A stretch of DNA of 64,000 nucleotides from Gammaproteobacteria bacterium (GTDB lineage Bacteria; Pseudomonadota; Gammaproteobacteria; Burkholderiales; Nitrosomonadaceae), in assembly GCA_030431985.1 (NCBI GenBank), contig JAUIIB010000012.1:1-64000 (forward strand). Reading direction: 5' to 3'. The translations under genes were made by a program, and so were the position numbers. Below the pieces are notes generated by a model that saw only the letters and a program-made list of their open reading frames with translations, was not told the origin of the DNA and ran no database searches. Shown here piece after piece: positions 8,829-17,742 of the stretch; the stretch's first letter is position 1, and the number at the start of each line of letters is the position of its first letter.

Positions 8829-11081
8829 TTAAAAGGTGGCACGCACGCCAAAAATAAAACTGCGGCCCGGTTCCGGCGCAAAATTACGCAAAAAAGAAAC
8901 CGAGTTACGAATTTCTTCATTGAGCAAGTTGTATCCTTTCGCGAAAAACCATAGATTCGTCCATCGATTTGCCTTGAGCTGATAATCTGCCGACGCAGTC
9001 AATAAATGGTACCCATTCGTAGGCGTTTCATTTACGCCGGGGTTACGTTGTGCCTCAGCCCGTGTATAACGCAGTGCCATATTCCATACTGGGTTACCCA
9101 ATCCCAGTTCGCTGCCGTAGCGCAAGGGCGGCATACGGGGTACATCATCACGGTCGCCACTGACGAAACGACCGCGCACATAATCTGAAAACAACGCCAG
9201 TGACAAATTTCCGTAAGGTAGCTGGTAAAGTGTGGCATCGATTCTGGATTCGTAACCAATGAATTCAGCATTGCGCTGGTCGTACGCAAAAATCGATACA
9301 CATTCCGCAGCACTGACACAACGCTGTCGAATAACCTCGTTGTCAACTTCATAAACCAGGCCGGTATTACGCCGAAAAATAAAATCGTCAGTGCGGCTAT
9401 AATAGCCATTGAACCGCATACTGATGCGCTCGGTTTGCCATTCAAAACCCAGATCGACCATATTTGCGGTTTCATTGTTTAACCGAACATTACCAATATC
9501 AAAGCTGCGTGTAGACAAATGTGGCCCGAATGAAAGCAATTCCTGGATATCCGGTGGACGTACACCGTGGTTATATGTCAACGTAGCAGTGAAATCCTGC
9601 CGCGGTTTCCACTGTAATCCTAAAGAAGCGGATACTGCCTGAAAATCAAGGGAGTTGGGCAGCGCTACCGGTGACAGCGCACTACCTCTCAGCCTTAATT
9701 CGTTTGCTTGAGGATTAACCTGAGAGTGCTCGAATCGTAGACCGCCCTGCAATGACCAATTGTTCAAGGTATACGTTTGCGTGGTGTAAACGCCAATTGA
9801 CAGTTGATCGGTCTTAGGGACAAATGTTTCGACACCTAGCGCCGAAAATTTCCGGTCAATCCATTGCACACCGAAAGTGCCACTGAGATTATTGACTAAG
9901 CTGTGATGCATTTCTACACGGCCTTCCCCTGCATCATTCTTAAAGCGGGTAAAGGGCAATCCACCCTCAAACTCGGTATGCCCGTAGTCGACGAGACCAT
10001 AACGAAAACTGATGCTATCAATACCTTTTACCGGTTCGTACCACTCGGATTTGAAATCGTAGCGTGTTTGCCGCATATTGATACGGATACTGGGAAACAA
10101 AGCTTGCGGACCGAAAATATCCTCAAATCCTGTCAGATCGTCCAGTCTTGGCAAAATCGTTTCCAGACCCTCCAGATGATTCGGGTCGAGACCATGACTA
10201 CCTCTGGGAACGCCATAGTGATTGTCGGTATGCGAAACCGACATACCCGCCATTACCTGGTCTCCCAGCCACGAAATACCGGTAAAACCACCAATGCTTC
10301 TACTGTCAGTATTCGGGATTCTACCGCTGGCGTTGGATATTTCCGTCAGTCCGAGCTGTTGCGCGGCAAAGGTTTCATCAATGGCCTTACCGGGTATCTT
10401 GATATTACTGCGATCACGAAAAAAGCCGCCCATATTGAGTGCAAACCGGTCTTTTCCGGTGTTTAATGTAAACGCCGAGTGCGTGCCGTTGCCGTTGGTG
10501 TTGTAACGACTCTCGACTGTACCGCTAACGGTTTTTTTTACTCGTCGCTGCGGTATACGGCCATCGCTAACATCAACAATACCCCCGATTGCGTTACCGC
10601 CATAACGAACAGTCTCGGGACCTCGCAGGATTTTAATATCATGTGCAAACAAAGTATCGATCGCCAGTGCATGGTCGGGGCTGAGACTGGTTGCATCGTG
10701 CGTACCGATACCGTTTTGCAGGATGCGCACACGTGAACCCGTCAGTCCGCGAATAACCGGAACACCTACGCCGGGACCGAAGGATGCGTTACTGACACCC
10801 AGCTCTTCATTCAACGTTTGACCCAGCGTATCACTCTGTTGTAATTGCAGGGTTCGACCTCTGAGGATGCTGGCACTCGACTTTGGTTCTTGCTTGGGTG
10901 TAATGCCAATAACATTTATTGGGGCCATTTTAATCACGGGATCATCGCCGACTAACGCCGACGAAGCTTTATGGTGTATTTTTTCATGGGCTGCATCTTC
11001 CGCTAGAACCTTTTTGTTGGCAAAGATGCCGCTTATTAACACAGCAAGGGTAATTGCCATTAACCGAACGGATAGATACAT
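8829..11081 (-). CDS. znuD: ZnuD-like TonB-dependent zinc receptor
   Basis: A 750-residue outer membrane receptor. Seen: a signal peptide (cleavage near VLA-ED), the His-bearing segment AAHEKIHHKA, and a plug with VIRGLTGSRVRILQNGIGT, LSPDHALAIDTLFAHDIKIL and RGPETVRYGGNAIGGIVDV. The SPDHA and YGGNAIGGIVDV phrases are characteristic of the ZnuD family, which imports zinc (or haem) across the outer membrane. The barrel ends GVRATF. It is first of three minus-strand genes, divergent from a Zur-type regulator, which supports zinc as substrate. A Zur-box-like palindrome lies 213 bases upstream. The family call is solid; zinc specificity is an inference from family and context. Confidence 0.88.
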   Translation of the reverse strand: MYLSVRLMAITLAVLISGIFANKKVLAEDAAHEKIHHKASSALVGDDPVIKMAPINVIGITPKQEPKSSASILRGRTLQLQQSDTLGQTLNEELGVSNASFGPGVGVPVIRGLTGSRVRILQNGIGTHDATSLSPDHALAIDTLFAHDIKILRGPETVRYGGNAIGGIVDVSDGRIPQRRVKKTVSGTVESRYNTNGNGTHSAFTLNTGKDRFALNMGGFFRDRSNIKIPGKAIDETFAAQQLGLTEISNASGRIPNTDSRSIGGFTGISWLGDQVMAGMSVSHTDNHYGVPRGSHGLDPNHLEGLETILPRLDDLTGFEDIFGPQALFPSIRINMRQTRYDFKSEWYEPVKGIDSISFRYGLVDYGHTEFEGGLPFTRFKNDAGEGRVEMHHSLVNNLSGTFGVQWIDRKFSALGVETFVPKTDQLSIGVYTTQTYTLNNWSLQGGLRFEHSQVNPQANELRLRGSALSPVALPNSLDFQAVSASLGLQWKPRQDFTATLTYNHGVRPPDIQELLSFGPHLSTRSFDIGNVRLNNETANMVDLGFEWQTERISMRFNGYYSRTDDFIFRRNTGLVYEVDNEVIRQRCVSAAECVSIFAYDQRNAEFIGYESRIDATLYQLPYGNLSLALFSDYVRGRFVSGDRDDVPRMPPLRYGSELGLGNPVWNMALRYTRAEAQRNPGVNETPTNGYHLLTASADYQLKANRWTNLWFFAKGYNLLNEEIRNSVSFLRNFAPEPGRSFIFGVRATF

Positions 11082-11293
11082 TCTGAGTACAGTAATAGTT
11101 TGCTAAAATAAATTGGAATTGAACTTGCTCCGTCATTTTGCACTTTTCGATTTATGTCATTTCAAAATTTAATTTAAATAATTTAAATGATTCTTTTAAA
11201 AGATATCTTTAATTAGTATTTTCTATGTAAAAATAGTTTATCGAAGCGTTACTTATTCATAATAATAAGTTAATTTATTTTGTGTAAATTTAA

Positions 11294-11313
11294 TGATATG
11301 TTATATCATATCA
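11294..11313. promoter_or_regulatory. Candidate Zur operator
   Basis: TGATATGTTATATCATATCA is an 18-of-20 palindrome containing the TGTTATA half-site of known proteobacterial Zur boxes. It lies between the divergent ZnuD-like receptor and the Zur-type gene, in very AT-rich DNA. It is 213 bases from the receptor start and about 240 from the regulator start, so it would need long leaders on both sides. The AT-richness weakens the case. Confidence 0.5.
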
Positions 11314-11350
11314 ATATTCAACCCATTTTATATAATTTTATAATTATTTC

Positions 11351-11476
11351 ATGCAAAATGCTTATTTGCTGGTAACTGAGCATTCAAGTTTGGAAGTATT
11401 ATATGCCGCTGTTATTATCGATGATACAAATGAAGTAAACATTGATGCGGCGATGATTAAAAATAGTTTTCGCTGA
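11351..11476 (+). CDS. Possible 41-residue small protein
   Basis: An open frame from ATG 11351 to TGA 11476 encodes MQNAYLLVTEHSSLEVLYAA and 21 further residues ending NSFR. It sits in the otherwise noncoding gap before the Zur-type gene and is less AT-biased than its surroundings. No Shine-Dalgarno is evident and no family is recognised. It may be a leader peptide, a gene remnant or chance. Confidence 0.25.
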   Translation: MQNAYLLVTEHSSLEVLYAAVIIDDTNEVNIDAAMIKNSFR

Positions 11477-11550
11477 ACCAATTACAATAAATGTTGATTA
11501 AGTCTAGCTAAATGAAATGCGGCCGCGGTTATGGATATCATTGACTAAAA

Positions 11551-12027
11551 GTGATTAATCAAATGCCTGATAAGATTAGAAAAATTACCAAAAAGCCACA
11601 GGAGGCCTATATTGTGGCCGGAGTGAAGTTAACTAACAAACGCAAAAACGTTTTAACTGTGCTATCAAATTCAAAAACACCGCTTTCTGCGTATGATATC
11701 GCTGACAGATACAAAACACACTTTAAAGAATCGTTACCAGTAATGTCAATTTATCGTATGCTAGACTTTTTGATCAATGAAAAATTAGTGCATAAACTCG
11801 AAACTTCCGGACAGTACATCTCATGTGCGCACATTATGTGTGATCATCAACATGAAACACCACAATTTCTTATATGCGATCACTGCGGTCATGTTAAGGA
11901 AATTGGTATAAAAAAACCTGTCGTCAATGAGATTGAACGTAGCGCTGAGGAAACCGGTTTTACTTTGACGCATAGACAATTGGAATTGCACGGAATATGT
12001 AAAAATTGCCTCAATCGTTCAGCGTAA
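11551..12027 (+). CDS. zur: Fur-family regulator, Zur type
   Basis: A 158-residue Fur-superfamily repressor. Seen: an N-terminal winged helix (KLTNKRKNVLTVLSN, YDIADRYK, VMSIYRMLDFLINEKLVHKL) and a metal-binding C-terminal domain with His/Cys-rich AHIMCDHQHE, the CxxC pair CDHCG (about residue 110) and a final CKNC (about 151-154). The two CxxC motifs form the structural zinc site of Zur/Fur proteins. The annotated start is GTG 11551; ATG 11563 four codons later is equally possible, and neither has a strong ribosome site. Being divergent from the ZnuD-like operon makes Zur more likely than Fur or PerR. Confidence 0.85.
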   Translation: MINQMPDKIRKITKKPQEAYIVAGVKLTNKRKNVLTVLSNSKTPLSAYDIADRYKTHFKESLPVMSIYRMLDFLINEKLVHKLETSGQYISCAHIMCDHQHETPQFLICDHCGHVKEIGIKKPVVNEIERSAEETGFTLTHRQLELHGICKNCLNRSA

Positions 12028-12458
12028 GTTCATGATAGTTCACAATGTTTTATTGTTTGAAAAACCTAAACAGAGAAGAAGTTATCATACTCGACTTTAA
12101 AAATCGAAATGGTTTTATCGCTACTTATATGCTAAACAGCAACCAGAGCCTTAATCTAAATTAAGATTAATATTTCGCAGACAAACCTCCACAAATCATT
12201 ATTCATATCATGCAACTACTTGCATACTCTCAATTCTGAAACGGCTCAGGCAACTTCTACACGATACGATACCTAAAGCACTTACCAATAATTAAATCCC
12301 ATTCTGGATCAATAGTGGGATGGTTTTACATCAGAATCATCAATCTTAATTACCCGTGTAAGATAATACCCGGATTCTAAATGCCTTTATGGTAACTAAG
12401 AAATGTTTGGAGTTATAATTCATAGTTCATATTTGATAAATATAGACAACAAAAAACC
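12028..12458 (+). other. Noncoding gap between zur and the lipase
   Basis: No credible open frame or RNA gene is visible in these 431 bases. A weak imperfect hairpin (TCCCAT...GTGGGA, about 12297-12322, followed by TGGTTTT) could terminate the zur transcript. The last part presumably carries the lipase promoter, but I cannot place it confidently. Confidence 0.3.
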
Positions 12459-13676
12459 ATGTCCAAAAATTTCAGCATTGCCGGATTACTCATTAGCCTG
12501 AGTTGTATTCTTGCATCTATCGATCAAGCGCGCGCCATGACTACGGATTGCATGGATCAAACCGCACCAGCAGCCTTTCTTGCAGAGAAAGGCTTGTTGT
12601 GTTTACAAAGAGTTATTATCGCCGAGCAGGGAGAAACGTCCGCCTACACCGCTACATTAACGTGGTCGGGCGAAAATAGCCCCAGTCAGTTTATGCTGCT
12701 CGATACCGGACTTGATATGTCAGCCGGTGTAGACAGTCCATCTTTTTCTACAGTAAGCGGCACTTTAACGCTGCCTAAAGTAGATGTACCTGCCACATTT
12801 GGCACTAACCGCTATGTCGTCAGCATGACTCTGGCAAATGCCGAGAGTTCAGTTTTTGAACTCGGCGCTGTATCTGTTTACATCAATCCCGACTATATTC
12901 CCAATGTCACATGGAAGCCTTACGGCATGCTCGACCGGGAAGAAAAACATGCTGTCAATACACTCGGACGCTCATTGCCTTATGCGAAACTCTCAGACGC
13001 GGTTTATAATTTTGACAACACGGTTATTGATCAATGGGTTTTAGTTGAAACTAAAGACAAAAATTCTGGTATGCAAGCAGCCGTTTACTATAACCCGGAT
13101 ACAGATGAAGTCGCTCTTGCCTTCCGTGGAACGGAGACGTGTGATTTTCCTTGCTCGCTAAATGAAACAAGCGAATTTTTTCTGGATTCTGCCGCCGATG
13201 CCTTATTGACATTTGGACTCGTCGATACACAGTTTGAGGACGCAGTGGATTACGCCCAGGATGTAATCAATCGCGCCCAGGGAAGACAGATCATCGTGAC
13301 CGGCCATTCACTAGGTGGCGGTCTGGCACAGGCGGTAGGAGCCGCATTTGGATTGGAAACTTTCGCGTTTAATTCCGCGCCGGTACCGGATGATTTTTTT
13401 GACGACTATCCACCCGCTCTGCCGTTTGAAACACTGAACGAAATTATTCATGTGCTCAGCGATATTCACGACCCGGTTTCCAATACCGACGAAACCGGTG
13501 ATTTTTATCAAAATGCCATGCATGTGTCGTCACTGATACAATTTGATTTTGACGATAAAGAAGTGCTTCCCATGGAATTGAAAAAACTCAACGACCTAAG
13601 ATTTAACAGGCATAGTATGACCAGACTGGTTGAAAATGCATCTGCTCTCATAATGCTTTATCAAGATGGATGGTAA
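12459..13676 (+). CDS. Secreted class 3 lipase-like hydrolase
   Basis: A 405-residue alpha/beta hydrolase of the lipase class 3 (Mbeclike) fold. It has a signal peptide (cleavage near ARA, about residue 26). A beta-rich N-terminal region (about 30-150) precedes the catalytic domain, which has the oxyanion segment VALAFRGTE, the nucleophile elbow GHSLGGG (Ser about 283), the acid in DIHDPVS (Asp about 337) and a plausible catalytic His in FNRHSMTRLVE (about 384). It should hydrolyse acyl esters outside the cytoplasm. The transporter gene starts 14 bases after its stop, suggesting cotranscription. The lipid substrate cannot be read from the sequence. Confidence 0.85.
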   Translation: MSKNFSIAGLLISLSCILASIDQARAMTTDCMDQTAPAAFLAEKGLLCLQRVIIAEQGETSAYTATLTWSGENSPSQFMLLDTGLDMSAGVDSPSFSTVSGTLTLPKVDVPATFGTNRYVVSMTLANAESSVFELGAVSVYINPDYIPNVTWKPYGMLDREEKHAVNTLGRSLPYAKLSDAVYNFDNTVIDQWVLVETKDKNSGMQAAVYYNPDTDEVALAFRGTETCDFPCSLNETSEFFLDSAADALLTFGLVDTQFEDAVDYAQDVINRAQGRQIIVTGHSLGGGLAQAVGAAFGLETFAFNSAPVPDDFFDDYPPALPFETLNEIIHVLSDIHDPVSNTDETGDFYQNAMHVSSLIQFDFDDKEVLPMELKKLNDLRFNRHSMTRLVENASALIMLYQDGW

Positions 13677-13690
13677 TGCGGCAAATTTAA

Positions 13691-15532
13691 ATGTTTCATG
13701 ATTTTTTAACAACTGAACAATTACTCATCTGCAGTATATTACTCACTACGGCAGTTTTGTTTTTATGGGGTCGTTGGCGGCATGATCAAATCGCAATCGG
13801 CGCCCTGTTAACCTGCGTTATTACCGGACTGGTTGATTATTCAGAAACTTTCTCAGGTTTTAGCCATCCCGCCGTAATAACCGTTGCCTGTATTCTGGTT
13901 CTGAGTGCGGGATTGCAAAACTCAGGCGCCGTAGACTGGCTCACCAAATGGTTATTACCGTCAAAATCAGGTACCACAGTTTCGATAGTAGCTCTGGCAG
14001 GTTTAGCTGCATTGCTGTCCGGTTTTATGAACAATGTCGGTGCACTCGCCATTCTGATTCCGGTAGCATTACAAACCGCAACACGACTAAATTTATCATC
14101 CGGTCAAATTCTTATGCCTGTCGCTTTTGGGTCGATTCTAGGCGGCATGACGACATTAATCGGCACACCGCCCAATTTGATTGTATCTGGTGTTCGTGCC
14201 GAGACAACGGAATTGGGGTTTTTTTCCATGTTTGACTTTATGCCTGTAGGGCTTTCTGTCGCTGTTGCAGGTGTATTATTTATCGCTTTATTTGGCTGGC
14301 GGCTAGTTCCTGCAAGGCAACAGGCTAATACAGAAGGGTTTGATCTCAGTGCATATCTGACAGAAGCACGGGTTACCGAAGACAGCAAAGCGGTTGGTAT
14401 GCTCCTGCGTGAAATCGAAGCAGCATTGAGTGAAGCTGATGCTCAGGTAGTCGGCTTGATACGTAATGATGTCCGGGTCACACCGGCAAATCTAAGTCGA
14501 AAAATTTACGCCAACGATATTCTGATCATCGAAGCCGAAGCCGAGCCGCTGGCTAATGCACTATCAAGCTTAGGCCTCGTACTTGAAGAAGCTCATATTG
14601 AAGAAGGAAGCGTTTCCGAAGACCAGGAATTACACAATAGCCAATCACAAAATAACGACAATCGGTCGGCATCTGGCGAACTCATTCTGGCTGAATATGT
14701 TGTGTTACCGGCATCATTACTCGTTAACCGTTCGCAAAAAACAATCGAACTACGCACCAGTTATGGTGTAAATTTACTGGCACTATCAAGAACAGGAAAC
14801 CGCTCGATGGCGCGGCTACGTGCTATTCAATTTAAAGCTGGTGACGTTTTATTATTACAGGGTTCACCGGACGCACTTGCCGAATTTGCCGAAAATACCG
14901 GATGCGTTCCGTTAGCGGAAAGAAAGCTACGTATTCCCAATAAACGCAAAGCTGTTTTAAGTGGATTAACGATGCTACTGGCCATAGGAGGTATTGTTAT
15001 GGGCATTCTGCCACCTGCTGTTGCATTTATGTGCGCCGTTCTTGCGGTTACTGTGCTACAAATAGTACCCTTACGCACACTTTATCAAGCCGTTGACTGG
15101 CCGGTAATCGTGCTTTTAGCCGCACTCATCCCGGTGGCCGGGGCAATGCAAAGCACCGGCACAGCCGACCTCATTGCGCGTGGATTGCTTGAATCTTTGG
15201 CGCAAGGTAATACGGCTATTGCACTGGGACTTATTCTGATTATCACGATGACATTATCAGACGTGATGAATAATGCTGCAACTGCAGCTGTCATGTGCCC
15301 GATTGCTTTGGGTATCGCAAATCAACTCGACGCAAATCCCGATGCTTTTCTGATGGCTGTAGCCGTAGGTGCATCGTGCGCTTTTCTAACACCCATCGGT
15401 CATCAAAATAATACATTGATACTCGGCCCAGGCGGCTTTCGTTTTGGTGACTATTGGCGGCTGGGGTTGCCACTGGAAATCCTGGTCGTTACTGTTAGTG
15501 TGCCTATGCTGCTTTGGATTTGGCCACTATAA
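13691..15532 (+). CDS. SLC13/DASS-type anion transporter with TrkA-C domains
   Basis: A 613-residue polytopic inner membrane protein. Membrane segments occupy about 1-210 and 415-613. Between them are two regulatory TrkA-C (RCK-C) like stretches (about 225-390; ANDILIIEAEAEPLANAL and AGDVLLLQGSPDALAEF). Family signatures include GFMNNVGALAILIPVAL, GGMTTLIGTPPNLIVSGVR and MNNAATAAVMCPIAL. This architecture is typical of permeases for dicarboxylates, sulfate or similar anions. It probably shares a transcript with the lipase. The substrate is unassigned. Confidence 0.85.
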   Translation: MFHDFLTTEQLLICSILLTTAVLFLWGRWRHDQIAIGALLTCVITGLVDYSETFSGFSHPAVITVACILVLSAGLQNSGAVDWLTKWLLPSKSGTTVSIVALAGLAALLSGFMNNVGALAILIPVALQTATRLNLSSGQILMPVAFGSILGGMTTLIGTPPNLIVSGVRAETTELGFFSMFDFMPVGLSVAVAGVLFIALFGWRLVPARQQANTEGFDLSAYLTEARVTEDSKAVGMLLREIEAALSEADAQVVGLIRNDVRVTPANLSRKIYANDILIIEAEAEPLANALSSLGLVLEEAHIEEGSVSEDQELHNSQSQNNDNRSASGELILAEYVVLPASLLVNRSQKTIELRTSYGVNLLALSRTGNRSMARLRAIQFKAGDVLLLQGSPDALAEFAENTGCVPLAERKLRIPNKRKAVLSGLTMLLAIGGIVMGILPPAVAFMCAVLAVTVLQIVPLRTLYQAVDWPVIVLLAALIPVAGAMQSTGTADLIARGLLESLAQGNTAIALGLILIITMTLSDVMNNAATAAVMCPIALGIANQLDANPDAFLMAVAVGASCAFLTPIGHQNNTLILGPGGFRFGDYWRLGLPLEILVVTVSVPMLLWIWPL

Positions 15533-15710
15533 TTCATAGAGTAATCATCGAAGTTCTCCCGGACATTCAGATGCTAGACGTAGAAAATCGTGCACAAATG
15601 TTGATAGGAACTTAACATATTCCACACCCCTTTCCATTTCATCAGTGTCGAGAAGCTTTACTGTCTTTATAAGGCAAATACATAACACTTTGTTTTAACA
15701 AAATTAATAT

Positions 15711-15738
15711 TTGTGGAACGGTTATTGCTTTATATAAT
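15711..15738 (+). promoter_or_regulatory. Candidate sigma-70 promoter for the PEP-CTERM gene
   Basis: TTGTGG (15711-15716), a 16-base spacer and TATAAT (15733-15738) lie 66 bases before the start codon of the PEP-CTERM gene, which also has a GAGGAAA ribosome site. Confidence 0.45.
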
Positions 15739-15803
15739 TAGCCAGGGACTTAGCATCTTAGTATAAGTCCATCTATTCTATTGATACTAATGAGGAAATA
15801 AAG

Positions 15804-16610
15804 ATGAAACATACACAAATACTAGTAGCCGCATTACTTTTTTCATTCATGACCAGCAATGCCAATACAGCGCCGATTGGTTTCGGCGTGGACGGTGATA
15901 CTACAGACTCAACGTTTTACAGCATAGATTTTGCGACTGGAACGGGTACTACGATTGGTGGTGTTGGCGGTGTTGGATTTAGCGATGTTGAAGCGCTGTC
16001 GTTTTTCGGTAACACACTTTATGCCATTGATGATAGCACCAATCAATTGATTACCATCAATACCACGACAGGTGCGGGTACGGCAGTAGGCGCGCTTGGT
16101 GTTTCAGTTAGCGGTCCTGGATTAGCCATCTCTGCATCAGGGGACGCTTTTATGGGCGATAGATCAGGTAATGACCTTTGGACCGTCAATCTTGGCACCG
16201 GTGCGGCAACGCTTCTGAATGGTTCAATCGGTGCGGATCTGGACGGACTCACATTTCTTGGTAACACGCTATATGGTGTCGACCCAGGTAACGATTCTTT
16301 GTACACCGTAAACACGACAACGGGCGTTGCGTCGCTGGTCGGTGCCGGAGGTACGCTCACTGGACTATCTACTGAATCCGCGTTGACAACAGACGGCACA
16401 TGGCTATATGCAGGAGACGACGATGGTGACTATTTTCGTATTAACCCCAATACCGGTACCGCAACGATGATTACTACAAACGGTACAGACGTTGAAGGTT
16501 TAGCAATACGATCAACAGCAATTCCGGTACCAACCACGCTTGCCCTCCTGGGAATAGGGCTCTTTGGGTTTGGCTTCAACAAACGTGAAAATTTCAATAA
16601 TCGTTGTTAG
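15804..16610 (+). CDS. PEP-CTERM exported repeat protein
   Basis: A 268-residue exported protein with a signal peptide (cleavage near NTA), a glycine/threonine-rich repetitive body, and a C-terminal sorting signal: the VPTTLALLGIGLFGFGF motif then the basic tail NKRENF. The body repeats units like FFGNTLYAIDDSTNQLITIN, FLGNTLYGVDPGNDSLYTVN and LYAGDDDGDYFRINPNTG, consistent with beta-propeller blades (DUF4394-like). PEP-CTERM proteins are processed by exosortase and associated with exopolysaccharide; no exosortase gene is in the window. GAGGAAATAAAG precedes the ATG. It appears monocistronic. Confidence 0.85.
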   Translation: MKHTQILVAALLFSFMTSNANTAPIGFGVDGDTTDSTFYSIDFATGTGTTIGGVGGVGFSDVEALSFFGNTLYAIDDSTNQLITINTTTGAGTAVGALGVSVSGPGLAISASGDAFMGDRSGNDLWTVNLGTGAATLLNGSIGADLDGLTFLGNTLYGVDPGNDSLYTVNTTTGVASLVGAGGTLTGLSTESALTTDGTWLYAGDDDGDYFRINPNTGTATMITTNGTDVEGLAIRSTAIPVPTTLALLGIGLFGFGFNKRENFNNRC

Positions 16611-16676
16611 ACTGTCACTCCGATACAGTGCTTGATTGTTCATCAGTAGCCTGCAATCTTTCAAACTAATTATACT

Positions 16677-16708
16677 GCTTTCATGATAAGAGCATATGTC
16701 ATGAAAGC
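16677..16708. terminator. Inverted repeat between converging genes
   Basis: A perfect 10-base stem (GCTTTCATGA/TCATGAAAGC) with a 12-base loop lies after the PEP-CTERM gene and before the converging mtkB end. It lacks a clear T-run on either strand, so it may be a mRNA-stabilising structure rather than a terminator. Confidence 0.4.
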
Positions 16709-16792
16709 AGCAAATACTGTAAAATCATGATTGCTAATAAAATTTATCTGGCCGTCGACTGGCCCGTGAGCATTTTTTGGCTACTCTAACAA

Positions 16793-16817
16793 AGGGTACC
16801 CATAATATGGATACCCT
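16793..16817 (-). terminator. Weak terminator-like hairpin after mtkB
   Basis: AGGGTACCC and GGATACCCT pair with one mismatch around a 7-base loop, about 30 bases past the mtkB stop. Only three T residues follow on the minus strand. Confidence 0.35.
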
Positions 16818-16845
16818 ATTCTTACTCGATTTATTCCAAGCAATA

Positions 16846-17733
16846 CTAGATTTTAGCCGCCACCTCAGCCACAGTTTGTCCCATCAGTGAAGGGGTTGGG
16901 CAGATCGTAACACCAAGCTCTTTAAGCGTTTCCACCTTTTCAGCCGCACTTTCACCTGCCGAAGAAATAATTGCACCGGCATGTCCCATACGGCGGCCCT
17001 CCGGTGCGGTTAATCCGGCAATATAAGCAACCAGCGGCTTTGTCATGTTTTCTTTAAAGAAGACACCTGCATCGACCTCCATCGGACCGCCGATTTCACC
17101 AATCATCAATGCAATTTTTGTTTCCGGGTCCTGTTCCAGCTTTTCCAGCACATCAAGATGCGAACTCCCAATAATTGGATCGCCGCCAATACCCACGGCA
17201 GTGGAAATACCGATACCGAGCAGCCGCATTTGATCGGCGGCTTCATAGCCGAGCGTACCTGAACGACCAACGACACCAACATTTCCTCGTGTATAAATAT
17301 GGCCTGGCATAATACCCAGCATGGAGCGACCGGGACTAATCGTGCCAGCACAATTCGGACCGGTTAACATCATCCGTTCTTCTTTGGGAAAACGGCGTAG
17401 AAAGTTCTTAACCGTCATCATGTCCTGCGTTGGAATACCATCAGTAATCGCGACACAGTACTTAATACCCGCATCCGCTGCTTCCATAATGGAATCCGCC
17501 GCAAAAGCAGGTGGCACAAAAACAATGCTGGCCTCTGCACCAGCTTGCTGCACCGCCTCTCTGACAGTGTTAAATACCGGCAAACCGAGATGCTTTTGGC
17601 CGCCTTTACCCGGAGTCACGCCACCAACAACGTTTGAACCATATTCAATCATTTCCTGTGCATGAAAGGTTCCTATTTTTCCGGTAAAACCTTGAACAAT
17701 AATCCGTGTTTTCTCATCTATTAATATCGCCAC
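16846..17733 (-). CDS. mtkB: Malate-CoA ligase alpha subunit (SucD-like)
   Basis: A 295-residue ADP-forming acyl-CoA synthetase alpha subunit. Seen: the CoA-binding Rossmann region (RIIVQGFTGKIGTFHAQEM), and the phosphohistidine region including GPNCAGTISPG, VGVVGRSGTLGYEA, GIGGDPIIG and GHAGAIIS, where the His of GHAGA is phosphorylated in this family. The sequence fits succinyl-CoA synthetase alpha as well. Pairing with a malyl-CoA lyase 1.3 kb upstream and the MtkA-like beta subunit makes malate-CoA ligase more likely. It lies 9 bases after the beta subunit gene, in one operon. Confidence 0.82.
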   Translation of the reverse strand: MAILIDEKTRIIVQGFTGKIGTFHAQEMIEYGSNVVGGVTPGKGGQKHLGLPVFNTVREAVQQAGAEASIVFVPPAFAADSIMEAADAGIKYCVAITDGIPTQDMMTVKNFLRRFPKEERMMLTGPNCAGTISPGRSMLGIMPGHIYTRGNVGVVGRSGTLGYEAADQMRLLGIGISTAVGIGGDPIIGSSHLDVLEKLEQDPETKIALMIGEIGGPMEVDAGVFFKENMTKPLVAYIAGLTAPEGRRMGHAGAIISSAGESAAEKVETLKELGVTICPTPSLMGQTVAEVAAKI

Positions 17734-17742
17734 TGTTTACTC

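Noticed and set aside
9903-10466. 187-residue plus-strand open frame
   Set aside because: It lies entirely antisense inside the ZnuD-like receptor gene, with no family resemblance and no ribosome site.
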